Positions 46,141 through 59,532 are shown, numbered from the stretch's first letter. The stretch is DNA of 64,000 nt from Bacillus solimangrovi (GCF_001742425.1 NZ_MJEH01000012.1:1-64000), one strand, 5' to 3'. The notes: generated by a model not told the origin, from the sequence alone. A program made the numbers and translations.

Positions 46141-46431
46141 TTACTCTAAAATGGATGGTACACGGATTTGTCCATTTGCCGAATCAGGTGCGTTCTTCAT
46201 CACATCTTCTTGTGATAACCACTTTCTCGGCTCATCTTCACGTAAAACATTCTTAATATCTAATACGTGTGTTGTTGGTTCTACATTATCTGTATCTAAT
46301 TCAGTCAGCTGCTCAGCATACCCGATGATTGCATCAAGTTGTTTTGTAAACATTTCAGCTTCTTCTTCTGAAATTGCCAAACGTGCCAAATGTGCCACAT
46401 GCTTTACTTGTTCCTTATCAATGCGGGACAT
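46141..46431 (-). CDS. gatC: Asp/Glu-tRNA amidotransferase subunit C
   Basis: A 96-residue GatC that wraps around GatA and stabilises the GatAB complex. Conserved segments are [16 protein letters not shown] (N-terminus) and LREDEP near residue 70, ending with [21 protein letters not shown] precedes the ATG at 46431; the frame is open further upstream without family similarity. It is first in the operon, with a promoter 45 bases upstream. Confidence 0.94.
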   Translation of the reverse strand: MSRIDKEQVKHVAHLARLAISEEEAEMFTKQLDAIIGYAEQLTELDTDNVEPTTHVLDIKNVLREDEPRKWLSQEDVMKNAPDSANGQIRVPSILE

Positions 46432-46475
46432 TTCCTTCACCTCCAAAGTATTCTCGATCTTAATACAATAACATG

Positions 46476-46505
46476 ATAATACCAAAAAAACATAACATGA
46501 ATCAA
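46476..46505 (-). promoter_or_regulatory. SigA-type promoter of gatCAB
   Basis: On the minus strand TTGATT (46505-46500) and TATTAT (46481-46476) are 18 bases apart; predicted start near 46469. Confidence 0.6.
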
Positions 46506-46615
46506 GATTTCACATGCTAAAGCCTTAAAGCATTTCAGAAATATTTCTACAATTAGATTTCTACATGTCCATCACATTTCTAATTTAGTTATGAATTAAT
46601 AAATTTTTCCTTTTA

Positions 46616-46652
46616 AAAAGAAAAAGTACCTTCCTCAGTTGAGAAAGGTTAC
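46616..46652 (-). terminator. Terminator following the gene remnant
   Basis: On the minus strand GTAACCTTTCTC pairs imperfectly with GAGGAAGGTAC around AACT and is followed by TTTTTCTTTTT. It stands 50 bases after the stop of the remnant at 46700 and serves no intact gene. Confidence 0.65.
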
Positions 46653-46699
46653 AAATTGTTAATTAGATCATTTCTATATAATATAGACAATCTTATCAC

Positions 46700-46909
46700 T
46701 TAGTAAATTTTAGTTTGAATGACATAACTAAAGTCTCCATACGTAACTAAATGTTTAGGTCTAACTTGTTGTACCTCACTAGGTAAATTGAATTGAATAT
46801 CTACAAAGCTTAGTTCTAACAACTCTCCCACATCTAAGGTAAATGTAAATGTCATTACTTCGTCTGGTGTAACTCTTATTTTAAATGGTTCGTTACTACA
46901 ATAATTGAC
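46700..46909 (-). pseudogene. Remnant of a protein gene (C-terminal fragment)
   Basis: A stop-free stretch of 69 codons, bounded upstream by TAA, encodes a protein-like sequence with alternating hydrophobic residues (KIRVTPDEVMTFTFTLDVGE, then LSFVDIQFNLPSEV) ending QTKIY. The only internal ATG (46855) has no ribosome binding site, and a proper terminator follows the stop. I read this as the 3' end of a lost gene whose terminator survives. No further matching coding sequence is seen upstream, where the putP terminator begins within 45 bases. The parent family is not recognised. A short functional gene with an unusual start remains possible. Confidence 0.45.
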
Positions 46910-46951
46910 TTATGACCAGATTAGAATACAAACACATCAGAGTGATATATA

Positions 46952-46999
46952 CAAAAAAGAAGAACAAAAGAGCTTGAATTACACCCTTATTGTTCTTCT
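46952..46999 (-). terminator. Terminator of putP
   Basis: AGAAGAACAA (46958-46967) pairs with TTGTTCTTCT (46990-46999); the minus strand continues TTTTTGT. It begins 13 bases after the putP stop. Confidence 0.7.
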
Positions 47000-47012
47000 T
47001 TCTTATCATAAT

Positions 47013-48503
47013 TTAATTTATAGCACGTGCTTTATCAAATTCTTCTTGAATTTCAGCTGACGGTTCCTTATCAATTAAACTTACAACAATTATCACAATA
47101 ACGTTCAAAATAAAGGCTGGAACAATTTCATAAACGTCAAAAAGTCCACCTTCAAGCTGCTTCCATACGACAACAGTAACAGCACCAACGATCATACCCA
47201 GTAATGCACCGTTACGTGTCATTCGTTTCCAGAATAGTGATAGTAGGATGATTGGTCCGAATGCTCCACCAAAACCACCCCATGCATAACTTACAAGATC
47301 TAGAATTGAGCTAGCATTCTCATTTGCTGGATTTGCCTGCATTGCAAGAATAATTGCAACAATTGCAATCGCAATAACACCAAAACGCCCAACCCATACA
47401 AGCTCTTGTTGACTAGCATCTTTACGTAACAGGGCTTTATAGAAATCCTCTGCTAACGCACTTGATGATACGAGAAGCTGAGAATCAATTGTACTCATAA
47501 TCGCTGAAAGGATTGCAGCTAATAATATCCCTGAAACCCATGGGTTAAACAAAACATCTGTAAAGAGAAGAAATACTTTTTCACTATCATTGATATTCCC
47601 AACAATCAATGGCTCATTGATGAAATATGCGATACCGATAAAACCAGTGAAAATTGCGCCAAATAATCCAACAATCATCCAAGTCATACCAATTAGGCGT
47701 GCTTTCGGTACGTCTTTTACTGAACGTAGTGCCATAAAACGTGTAATGATGTGTGGTTGTCCGAAATAGCCGAGTCCCCATGCCAATAAAGAAATAATTG
47801 AGATAACAGTCATGCCACTCATTACATCTAAATATGCTGGATCAACACTTCCTACCTTATTCACTGTCTCGTTCCACCCACCAATTTTGTTTAGTGCAAC
47901 GATCGGGACAATTACTAATGCTAAAAACATTAAAATACCTTGAATAAAATCTGTCCAACTTACCGCTAAGAAACCACCAAGGAATGTATAAGAAATAATA
48001 ACTACTGCACCTATTAAGAGGGCTTGGTTATACGTCATTCCAAATGACTCTTGGAAAAGCAATGCTCCCCCTACTAAACCAGAGGACGTATAAAATGTGA
48101 AGAAAACAAGGATGACAAGAGCAGAAATGACACGTAGTAATTTAGATTTGTCACGAAAACGATTTTCGAAATAATCTGGAACTGTAATCGAATCGTTCGC
48201 AACCTCTGTATATGAACGAAGACGTTTCGCAACAAATTGCCAATTTAAATAAGCACCAATAGATAATCCAACACCGATCCAAATTTGATTCATACCTGCA
48301 GCATACATCGCACCAGGTAAACCTAGTAATAACCAGCTAGACATATCGGACGCACCAGCACTTAAAGCTGCTACACCAGGCCCTAAGCTTCTTCCACCTA
48401 ATACATAATCTGATAAGTTACTTGTTAAACGATATGAAATAACACCAATTAAGAGCATTCCTATTAAATAGACTATAAACGTAACTATCGTAGCAGGTTC
48501 CAT
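47013..48503 (-). CDS. putP: Sodium/proline symporter PutP (OpuE-like)
   Basis: A 496-residue SSS-family transporter with about 13 hydrophobic segments. Family segments: YVLGGRSLGPGVAALSAGASDMSSWLLLG in two parts, VPDYFENRF, FLGGFLAVSWTDFIQG, GYFGQPHIITRFMALRS and LAAILSAIMSTIDSQLLVSSSALAED. It imports proline with sodium, either as nutrient or osmoprotectant; B. subtilis OpuE occupies the same position beside gatCAB. The ribosome binding site AAAGGAGTGGG lies inside the end of a 33-codon gene that stops three bases before the putP ATG, implying translational coupling. Confidence 0.9.
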   Translation of the reverse strand: MEPATIVTFIVYLIGMLLIGVISYRLTSNLSDYVLGGRSLGPGVAALSAGASDMSSWLLLGLPGAMYAAGMNQIWIGVGLSIGAYLNWQFVAKRLRSYTEVANDSITVPDYFENRFRDKSKLLRVISALVILVFFTFYTSSGLVGGALLFQESFGMTYNQALLIGAVVIISYTFLGGFLAVSWTDFIQGILMFLALVIVPIVALNKIGGWNETVNKVGSVDPAYLDVMSGMTVISIISLLAWGLGYFGQPHIITRFMALRSVKDVPKARLIGMTWMIVGLFGAIFTGFIGIAYFINEPLIVGNINDSEKVFLLFTDVLFNPWVSGILLAAILSAIMSTIDSQLLVSSSALAEDFYKALLRKDASQQELVWVGRFGVIAIAIVAIILAMQANPANENASSILDLVSYAWGGFGGAFGPIILLSLFWKRMTRNGALLGMIVGAVTVVVWKQLEGGLFDVYEIVPAFILNVIVIIVVSLIDKEPSAEIQEEFDKARAIN

Positions 48504-48506
48504 ATG

Positions 48507-48608
48507 CTATTGCCCACTCCTTTCAGTAAAATATGTGATAATTGATAGTAGAATTATTAATGGCATTGGTACGAATAACCAAAATATTGTTGCACCTGTT
48601 AAACCCAT
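48507..48608 (-). CDS. Symporter small accessory protein (33 residues), partner of PutP
   Basis: ATG at 48608 follows GGAGGTG at five bases and opens a 33-codon frame: MGLTGATIFWLFV, a single hydrophobic span, then TYFTERSGQ before TAG. Short proteins of this type stand directly before sodium/solute symporter genes in many bacteria and are named symporter small accessory proteins; some are required subunits. The stop is three bases from the putP start and the putP ribosome binding site is inside this frame. Family naming is from remembered pattern; coding status is supported by signals and position. Confidence 0.75.
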   Translation of the reverse strand: MGLTGATIFWLFVPMPLIILLSIITYFTERSGQ

Positions 48609-48972
48609 ACTTACACCTCCAAAAGTATTTATATATTGTACTTTATACACAAATATGTATATTCCTTTTTATTTTTGTTCCCTACTCACCTCACCTCACC
48701 TGAAACTTATTATATCCATCGCAATTGATCATAACACAACAAATAAATCTGAACATTAAAACAATTATTTAAAATTACTTTTAATGTATAAAAATTCACC
48801 AGACTAGATAATAAAAGGCATATATGAGCATTTGACAAATATCTATTCACCAAAATTTATAAAATTAAATTTTATTATTTGTTTTTTTACACATTTCATA
48901 CAAATTTATCCCTAAATACAAGAATTACAAATTTAAATCAAACTCGTATAAAGTATTATTTAAAAATAATAT
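48609..48972. other. AT-rich intergenic region between camS and the putP unit
   Basis: About 360 bases, extremely AT-rich. It must hold the putP promoter on the minus strand, but I could not settle a convincing -35/-10 pair. No reading frame or RNA structure stands out. Confidence 0.35.
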
Positions 48973-49007
48973 AAAAAGAACCGCCTTTTTAACTGTTGCG
49001 GTTCTTT
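48973..49007 (-). terminator. Terminator of the pcrB-pcrA-ligA-camS operon
   Basis: AAAGAACCGC (48975-48984) pairs with GCGGTTCTTT (48998-49007); the minus strand continues TTATATTA. It starts 31 bases after the camS stop. Confidence 0.85.
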
Positions 49008-49037
49008 AACTTAAGTTCTCTGATAATGATTTTCATT

Positions 49038-50183
49038 TTATTGATAGATATGAACGTAAGGTTCTTCTTTTCCAGCTTCCTTCACAATTAAGCTCTCTTG
49101 TCCTCCAATAGACTCTACGTAAACCTTCACCGAAATATACGGTGGGAAATGTTCCATAATTAGTCCGGTTAAATACTCAGTAAAGCCAATTACTTCAGCT
49201 TGACTATAAAACTGAATAGGGATCGTAATCGTTAAATCTTGTAGCTGTTGATCTTGGTAAAACCCTGTCCCGATAACCCCTACATAATTTGGAAAATAAC
49301 GTTCAACGTCATTTGTGAAGTTTAACATTTTTGTGGCATCATCATAATAGGCATTTGTAGCATAGTCTGATGGAAATAATACGTATTCCTCACCTACTGT
49401 TTCCCATTTGCTGATAGAACGATCTCCTTGTCCCACAAGTGTCTTAGCAAAATAGCTACCAGGTACAACTGATTCCTTCGGTTTCTCTATGAATAAGGAA
49501 ATCATTATAGGTACATCCTTTAGTCCGTCCATACCTCTCATTCGTTTAACAATTTCTGTTGCTATTCTCTTTCCATTCTCTTCGATTTGTTCAATTGGTA
49601 TATCGAATTGACGGTCATAACCATTTTCTTGTTTGTAATAATGAACAGAGTTCAACGATAAGGCCACTGACACACCTGCAAGCTCAACTTTGTCTTCTTC
49701 GTTTTTTTTCAAAAAATTGTGCTCCAAAATATGAGAAAGATAACGTGGGCTACTCTCATTTACCTCTTTTAATGAAGACCCTTTTGCCAGTGGAGGGTTT
49801 AGACCTTCAGGAGTTTCATTTTCCCCACCACTTTCCTTACGGCCCAACCAGGCAATAACTTCTTCCTCTTCTAAGTATTGACCTTCTTGAAAATAATAAT
49901 CTTCAGGGTTAAAGTACTCCTGTGACAACCTCATAAGACCAGTCTCTAACTCATTAATATCTAAACGGTTCGCTACTGTACTTTTAATCAAACCACGTGT
50001 TTCACCTGGCTTAAATGGTAAAATCGTTCGATAATGTTCTCCTGAAAGATTATATTTTGGAATAATCGCATGTTCACGAGATTCTTTCGTTTCACGAACA
50101 ACTTCTTCTTCTTTCTCAATTCGCGGTGTACATGCTGTTAATAACAGCAGACTAACGAGGAACCATATATGTGCTTTCCTCAT
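49038..50183 (-). CDS. camS: CamS-family sex-pheromone-type lipoprotein (YerH)
   Basis: A 381-residue lipoprotein: signal peptide MRKAHIWFLVSLLLLTAC with the lipobox Cys at residue 18. The mature part is the CamS domain (about 50-375; GVSVALSLNSVHYYKQENG, GVIGTGFYQDQQLQDLTITIPIQF in parts). In enterococci and staphylococci the CamS signal peptide is processed into a mating pheromone; the role of the mature protein is unknown. It is the last gene of the pcrB-pcrA-ligA-camS set, 13 bases after ligA, as in B. subtilis yerH. Confidence 0.88.
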   Translation of the reverse strand: MRKAHIWFLVSLLLLTACTPRIEKEEEVVRETKESREHAIIPKYNLSGEHYRTILPFKPGETRGLIKSTVANRLDINELETGLMRLSQEYFNPEDYYFQEGQYLEEEEVIAWLGRKESGGENETPEGLNPPLAKGSSLKEVNESSPRYLSHILEHNFLKKNEEDKVELAGVSVALSLNSVHYYKQENGYDRQFDIPIEQIEENGKRIATEIVKRMRGMDGLKDVPIMISLFIEKPKESVVPGSYFAKTLVGQGDRSISKWETVGEEYVLFPSDYATNAYYDDATKMLNFTNDVERYFPNYVGVIGTGFYQDQQLQDLTITIPIQFYSQAEVIGFTEYLTGLIMEHFPPYISVKVYVESIGGQESLIVKEAGKEEPYVHIYQ

Positions 50184-50196
50184 AGCTCTTCTCCCC

Positions 50197-54437
<4,241 letters not shown>

Positions 54438-54498
54438 ACTTTCACCACCTAAAAGAACATCTGTTCCTAATTTATTCAATCAAAATTGTTCAAATCCT

Positions 54499-55185
54499 TT
54501 ATTTTTTTACTGCATGAACTGTTTTTAGTGCTTCAGATAAGTTCGTATAAATGGAGTTACCAACAACAATTGTATCTGCATATGTACCCATTTCTTCAGC
54601 TTGATCAATTGTTTCGATTCCGCCTCCATAAAATAGCCTCGTTGAACTTAATTCTTTACTCACTTGTTCTACAAGCTTTGGGTCACCATACATACCGCTG
54701 TATTCGACATAGAAGATCGGTAATGAGAAGAAATGTTGTGCCATTCTCGCATATGCGATCACATCATTTTCTTCAATATCTGCTGAAGCTTGCGTAAGCT
54801 TTCCTGCTTTTGAATCTCCGTTAAGAATACAATACCCTTCAACAGCGACTTCATCCCAGTCAATGAAATCTCCATACTCCTTCAAAGTTTCATGATGCAC
54901 ACCAATTACCCACTTTGCATCTCTACTATTCAAAACGGTTGGAATAAAATAAAAATCAAAACCTGGTGTAATTGATTCAGCATTAGAGATTTCCAATACA
55001 CATGGAACAGAAAATCTTCGAATACGAGCCAACAGATTCAACGTATTATCTAGTGTAACACCGTCACTGCCTCCGACAATCACCGCATCTGTTCCTGACT
55101 CACAAATAGCTTCTAGTGCATCATCATCCAAATCTTTATTTGGATCTAACTTAAATACATGACGCCATTCTCGAAAATCATACAT
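54499..55185 (-). CDS. pcrB: Heptaprenylglyceryl phosphate synthase PcrB
   Basis: A 228-residue TIM-barrel prenyltransferase. It begins [19 protein letters not shown] and carries the phosphate-binding loops [19 protein letters not shown] and FYGGGIET. Bacterial PcrB joins heptaprenyl diphosphate to sn-glycerol-1-phosphate, giving an archaeal-like ether lipid precursor. GAGGAGG is nine bases before ATG 55185; an upstream TTG overlaps that signal. It heads the pcrB-pcrA-ligA-camS operon with an extended -10 promoter close upstream. Confidence 0.93.
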   Translation of the reverse strand: MYDFREWRHVFKLDPNKDLDDDALEAICESGTDAVIVGGSDGVTLDNTLNLLARIRRFSVPCVLEISNAESITPGFDFYFIPTVLNSRDAKWVIGVHHETLKEYGDFIDWDEVAVEGYCILNGDSKAGKLTQASADIEENDVIAYARMAQHFFSLPIFYVEYSGMYGDPKLVEQVSKELSSTRLFYGGGIETIDQAEEMGTYADTIVVGNSIYTNLSEALKTVHAVKK

Positions 55186-55217
55186 TTCTTTCTTCCTCCT
55201 CAAACTATCTACCAGCG

Positions 55218-55226
55218 ATTATACCA
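55218..55226 (-). promoter_or_regulatory. Extended -10 promoter of the pcrB operon
   Basis: On the minus strand TGGTATAAT is an extended -10 with consensus TATAAT; predicted start near 55211, about 25 bases before the pcrB ATG. TTGTCA lies upstream with an over-long 20-base spacer. Confidence 0.65.
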
Positions 55227-55285
55227 TATCGAAAATATTGATTTGACAAGCAATAGTCCTGTCTTTCCTTATTTATCACTTTTCA

Positions 55286-55428
55286 ACTGACGCTAAGATT
55301 CCCACTTCAAAACTTAGGAGAATCAATGAAGTTTAAGTGGGAGAGGGCCTTGAGGTATAAGCGTCAGTAATTACCTGATTAGTTCAACTAACCATCAATG
55401 GACGATAAAGGGATATCTCCACTGATGG
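55286..55428. repeat. Palindromic element, probable IS200/IS605-type end remnant
   Basis: An outer stem ACTGACGCT / AGCGTCAGT (55286-55294 with 55360-55368) encloses an inner one: CCCACTT / AAGTGGG (55301-55307 with 55335-55341) continuing as AAACTT / AAGTTT around GGAGAATCAATG-like loop sequence. A second hairpin, CCATCAATGGA / TCCACTGATGG (55392-55402 with 55418-55428), follows. CCCACTT-type hairpins with AGGAGAATCAATG are what I remember at the right ends of IS605/IS1341 (TnpB) elements in Bacillaceae. No transposase frame remains. Confidence 0.55.
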
Positions 55429-55633
55429 AAGTTTCACTTTATTGCGATAACAATTTTTTGGTAAGTAAATCGATTAATTAACATTAACTGCATTATTCTT
55501 TTTCTTTCCAGACTAAGAATTTGTTAAACAAAATAAGTAATAACTGATGTTTAATTTTCTCTATAAAATACATTCAAATCATAAAGACTTCACGTCTTCG
55601 TCATGGTGCCCGTTAATACTTCTGAAAACAAAA

Positions 55634-55667
55634 TAAAAAGCCGAATCAATAGTGAATCGGCCTTTTT
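55634..55667 (-). terminator. Terminator of yerC
   Basis: On the minus strand AAAAAGGCCGATTC pairs with GAATCGGCTTTTT, one A-A mismatch, followed by ATTTTG. It begins about 20 bases after the yerC stop. Confidence 0.75.
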
Positions 55668-55685
55668 GATAAATGCTCTATTTCC

Positions 55686-56006
55686 TTACTCTTCTGTTTC
55701 TTGTTGTTCAGAACTTTTGTTTGCAACGCGATCAAGTGCCATCGTATAGGCGTCATTTCCATAATTTAAGCATCGCTTCACACGTGAGATCGTTGCTGTA
55801 CTTGCACCTGTTTCTGTTTCAATCTTATGATATGTGTATCCATCGCGTAACATCCTTGCAACTTCTAATCGCTGTGCTAGTGATTGAATTTCATTAACTG
55901 TACATAAATCATCGAAAAAGGAATAACACTCCTCTAGATTTTCTAATGAAAGCACCGCTTCAAATAACTGATCTAATGCTTTTCCACGTAGTTTATCAAT
56001 TTGCAT
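55686..56006 (-). CDS. yerC: YerC/YecD family TrpR-related protein
   Basis: A 106-residue helical protein of the TrpR-related YerC/YecD family. The HTH is visible in LCTVNEIQSLAQRLEVARMLRDG and IETETGASTATISRVKRCLNYG, followed by an acidic tail. It is presumed to bind DNA; its targets are unknown. A GTG at 56015 is inside the AAGGAG signal, so ATG 56006 is used. It follows yerB by 16 bases, as in B. subtilis. Confidence 0.9.
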   Translation of the reverse strand: MQIDKLRGKALDQLFEAVLSLENLEECYSFFDDLCTVNEIQSLAQRLEVARMLRDGYTYHKIETETGASTATISRVKRCLNYGNDAYTMALDRVANKSSEQQETEE

Positions 56007-56022
56007 AATTGCCACTCCTTAT

Positions 56023-57093
56023 TCATTCACTTTGTATAGATACCGCTGCACTTAATCCAGGTGATTGGGGAATAACATTAATCCACGTCTTACCTGGAAC
56101 AAATCCAAATAATTTATTATCTTTATACGGTAGAATTCGACCGTCTACGTTCTTCCATGTTACTTCATTGATGGTCCCTTTTTGAAATAAATAGGCTTGA
56201 CCACCAGCTTCCAAGTCAACTTCTCTTCTTCCTACATTATCGATAATTGTATGTGGAGCTTCTACAATAAAGACATTATCAACTTGCACAGGAATATCTG
56301 TTTCACGGTCAGCTGTCTTTTCACCATTACTATAACGGTAATACTTCTCATCAGCTTCGCTATATGTATAACTTACTGTATTATAATCTGAATACGTGAT
56401 CATAAAGTCTAGAACATTTTGCCCGCTTATATTATTAATTTCACTATTAGTTAAAAACGGTAAAGACTCTACATGTTGTGTCAACTTATAATCATTTTCT
56501 TCAGCACCTTTTAAAATATTCTCATATGTTATATAAGAGTTGTGAGGTGCACTTCGAAAATCAGCTCTCTGAAATAGAGTTCCATCATAATATAAACCAT
56601 TTAAATCATCTGCAACATTTTGATTATTCAACATTACTTGCGCTTCAGGACTAAATCCATGGCAGACATAAATGGCATTAAAGCCATTATTTAAATCAAT
56701 GTAATAATCTCTAGCACTTCGAACAGGGCCAATAACCTTTGGAGCCTCACTATGATAGAGGGCTAGAAAACGAGTAACAAAACCCTCTGCAAGCACTTCA
56801 TATACGACATCTGCTTTATATAATCCTGATTGAGGTCGTGCTTTTGGATGGTTGTTAATCATCACTCCAACAACTCGATTGGTAGGATTTGTATCGGCTG
56901 ATAAACCTGTCAATGGAAAGAGAAACTTACTTTGCTCGTTTACAGTGTTTACCTGTTCAGACTGCTCTAGTTTGACTTCTGTTGGAATCGTGTTAACTAC
57001 CTCTTCTTGTATCGTTTCATCTGCTCCACAACCAGCTAACACTCCTGCAACAAGTACAAATGTGATACTAATCCTTTTCGTATATTTCCACAT
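56023..57093 (-). CDS. yerB: DUF3048 lipoprotein YerB
   Basis: A 356-residue lipoprotein. The signal peptide (MWKYTKRISITFVLVAGVLAGC) ends at the lipobox Cys22; a low-complexity linker precedes the DUF3048 domain (about 60-350), with RVVGVMINNHPKARPQSGLY, GPVRSARDYYIDL and a C-terminal GKTWINVIPQ. Function is unknown. It would sit on the outer face of the membrane. The frame is open to 57153, but the signal peptide begins at 57093 and AAGGTTGTGA lies just before it. Operon with yerC. Confidence 0.88.
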   Translation of the reverse strand: MWKYTKRISITFVLVAGVLAGCGADETIQEEVVNTIPTEVKLEQSEQVNTVNEQSKFLFPLTGLSADTNPTNRVVGVMINNHPKARPQSGLYKADVVYEVLAEGFVTRFLALYHSEAPKVIGPVRSARDYYIDLNNGFNAIYVCHGFSPEAQVMLNNQNVADDLNGLYYDGTLFQRADFRSAPHNSYITYENILKGAEENDYKLTQHVESLPFLTNSEINNISGQNVLDFMITYSDYNTVSYTYSEADEKYYRYSNGEKTADRETDIPVQVDNVFIVEAPHTIIDNVGRREVDLEAGGQAYLFQKGTINEVTWKNVDGRILPYKDNKLFGFVPGKTWINVIPQSPGLSAAVSIQSE

Positions 57094-57314
57094 CTTGTCA
57101 CAACCTTCATACCATATTCTTAATGATAAATATGCTAAAATAAAGTAAAGCATCCATTAGTAACATTTTTTAGTATTCCTTCTAACGATTAAATTGAACA
57201 TTCAAATACTTTCTGAAACAAAATTTCATCCATATCCATCAGGTTAATTTAATTTTGAAATGGAAATATACTTATAAATTTACGCACAGCAAAACCCTTC
57301 TACACATTAATAGT

Positions 57315-59057
57315 TTAACGCATAATCGAAGGGAAAAGTACACTTTTCTTCATTACATCGAAAATTCCCTGTGGCGTAATTCGAATATATGGCAAATGAG
57401 TTGAAGATAAGAATAATAATGTATAAACAGGATCAACAAAGTGATAGCCACGCTCACGCAATAGTTTGGACAACTCCTTCTCCTCTTCTATTAGTTTTCC
57501 TATCGGTTTATTAGACATTATACCTGTTAATGTTAAAGAAATCTCACAGATTACTTCACCATCTTCAACGAGAACAATCCCTCCACCAATCTCCTTCATT
57601 CGTTGAAACGCCTTTAACATATCAGCTTTTTTCTTCCCAATTAAAATTATATCTCCAGTATTGGAAAATGAGCTTGCAAGTCCACATACGTTTGATGCAA
57701 ATCCTTTGAGCAATGTCGTAATATGCCACTGTCCTTCACGATCGATTAACATTAAGAAACTTTCATCATTTTCATGTGATAGCTTATCGACTGATGCATC
57801 CAATGTAATTGAATAAGGTTTTGTAATAACAGAATTGACCATCTCAACACCAAATGGCATTGAAAACTGCATATCGTCCATAGATAGATCCCAGTCAAGT
57901 CTAAGTGGTGTAAAATCATACTTGCCCCAATCAATTTTATGAAATACATCTTGTGGTTTATCATTACGACGAACCCATTTTCCCTTCGCTAATACAGAAA
58001 TTGGCTTAGGTTGTTTCGGGTCTTCCAAAATATTTAAATGTGCAATTCTTCCAGGTCCAATCATACCATGCATATGGTCAATATTGTAATGTTTTGCAAC
58101 ATTGTAAGAAGCCATTTGGTAGGCTTCTATTTCTGGTACTCCTCTATCAATTGCGATTCGAATCATTTCGTCAATCAAACCATCTTCATAGAAACTTGGT
58201 GGAGATCCATCCGTTGTAAAAATTAGTCGATCATACTGATCTACTCCTAATTCGTGCATTTCATCTAATAACTTAGGTAAATCAGGGCGTATCGAAGAAT
58301 TTCTTAAAGATGTTGTATAACCTAGCAGAAGACGATTTAACACTTCTTCACCTGTCATAGCTTCATGATCACAATCAGCTCCAAGTAGTTTCATCTTTGT
58401 TAATGTTTTCTCAGATGCTCCAGGAAAATGTCCTTCGATCGGCTTTCTTAACCGTTTTGTTTCCTGCATCCAATGAAGCATTAGGTCATCGCCAGCTAAC
58501 ACTTTCGGCCAAGCTGTCATCTCTCCTCCTTGAAGAACAGATTTATGTTCAAGCCATTCTTTCATATTGGCATATGAAAAAATCTCTTCCTCATCTTGAA
58601 TCTCTGTTTGAGGATCATAACGACACCACCAATACATAGAAACTGGCCCTTTGTCTAATTGATCCATTAAAGAAAACGCTTTCTTTTTTTGTAAATTTAA
58701 AATAAGCATGAGGTTATCATTAACCAGTGTTGTCGTACCAGTTTGTGATGCATACTCGGCAAATGTATGGGGATTATATAACTGAAACGGATGAGCATGA
58801 GGTTCAATATAACCTGGTACAATATATTGACCCTTACAGTCAATGATTTCTGTTCCTACACTATTTTCAGGAAACTGTTGTCCAACATAAACGATGCGAT
58901 CATCATATATCCAAATATTTGCTTCCATCCATTTTTTTAACGCAGCATTTAAATACGTTGCATTCCTTAAAACAATTGTTGGTGCAATCAGTCCATCAAG
59001 GACATTTATATGGTCTCGCAATTGTTTGTTTCTCCAATAATAATTGCTATCTGGCAT
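57315..59057 (-). CDS. yerA: Adenine deaminase-like amidohydrolase YerA
   Basis: A 580-residue AdeC-family amidohydrolase. The metal ligands are in PGYIEPHAHPF, PIEGHFPGAS, GADCDHEAM and FTTDGSPPSF, the order seen in adenine deaminase. It is predicted to deaminate adenine or a related purine in the cytoplasm, consistent with nearby pur genes; B. subtilis YerA is a distant AdeC paralogue whose substrate is uncertain. CGGAGG precedes ATG 59057. A CCCTTC/GAAGGG hairpin spanning the stop codon (57297-57336) may terminate it. Confidence 0.83.
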   Translation of the reverse strand: MPDSNYYWRNKQLRDHINVLDGLIAPTIVLRNATYLNAALKKWMEANIWIYDDRIVYVGQQFPENSVGTEIIDCKGQYIVPGYIEPHAHPFQLYNPHTFAEYASQTGTTTLVNDNLMLILNLQKKKAFSLMDQLDKGPVSMYWWCRYDPQTEIQDEEEIFSYANMKEWLEHKSVLQGGEMTAWPKVLAGDDLMLHWMQETKRLRKPIEGHFPGASEKTLTKMKLLGADCDHEAMTGEEVLNRLLLGYTTSLRNSSIRPDLPKLLDEMHELGVDQYDRLIFTTDGSPPSFYEDGLIDEMIRIAIDRGVPEIEAYQMASYNVAKHYNIDHMHGMIGPGRIAHLNILEDPKQPKPISVLAKGKWVRRNDKPQDVFHKIDWGKYDFTPLRLDWDLSMDDMQFSMPFGVEMVNSVITKPYSITLDASVDKLSHENDESFLMLIDREGQWHITTLLKGFASNVCGLASSFSNTGDIILIGKKKADMLKAFQRMKEIGGGIVLVEDGEVICEISLTLTGIMSNKPIGKLIEEEKELSKLLRERGYHFVDPVYTLLFLSSTHLPYIRITPQGIFDVMKKSVLFPSIMR

Positions 59058-59184
59058 ATTTATCCTCCGTTCACAAACCTCTTTTCTATATCCTAACATA
59101 GGATAAAATTTACCGCATTAAAGAGGGAATGAAATAAATATTAAATTCTGATTAAATCACTGTTGATTAAAGGGGATGACGTTT

Positions 59185-59451
59185 ATGATAAAACCGAATA
59201 TTAGCTTAATTAATGCCCTCATGCGCATAACGTGTGGTTTTACAATTCTTGCTTGGGGGACATCGAAAATGGTTAGACGACCATATTGCGCTTCTTACCT
59301 TTGGGTAACAATGGCTGGTGCAATGAAAGTAGCTGAAGGGATTACCCGTTACTGTCCAATGGTAGCGATGTATGATCAAATGAAACATTACCAATGTGCA
59401 TGTGACGAAGAGCATAAACATCAAGAAGAAGAAATCGTGAACCCTTCTTAA
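59185..59451 (+). CDS. DUF2892/YgaP-like small membrane protein
   Basis: An 88-residue protein with two hydrophobic segments (about residues 8-28 and 38-56) in the DUF2892 pattern: IKPNISLINALMRITCGF, then GAMKVAEGITRYCPM. The tail is rich in Cys, His and Glu (CACDEEHKHQEEE), suggesting metal binding. In YgaP a similar membrane part is fused to a rhodanese domain, absent here. ATG 59185 is nine bases from AAAGGGG; the ATG at 59176 touches the signal. It runs opposite to its neighbours and is followed by the 34-codon gene at 59595. Confidence 0.78.
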   Translation: MIKPNISLINALMRITCGFTILAWGTSKMVRRPYCASYLWVTMAGAMKVAEGITRYCPMVAMYDQMKHYQCACDEEHKHQEEEIVNPS

Positions 59452-59532
59452 TTGTTAAATGAAGTTTCAAAAAAATTAACTAGTGACATCATTTAGCTTA
59501 ACATATTACGATAATTTTTCGTTATTTTTACC

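Noticed and set aside
48833-48838. TTGACA on the plus strand in the gap before camS
   Set aside because: The best TATAAA is 20 bases away and no plus-strand gene follows.
55243-55248. TTGACA on the plus strand before the palindromic element, as a promoter for an RNA
   Set aside because: No acceptable -10 lies 16 to 18 bases downstream, and no terminator T-run follows the hairpins.
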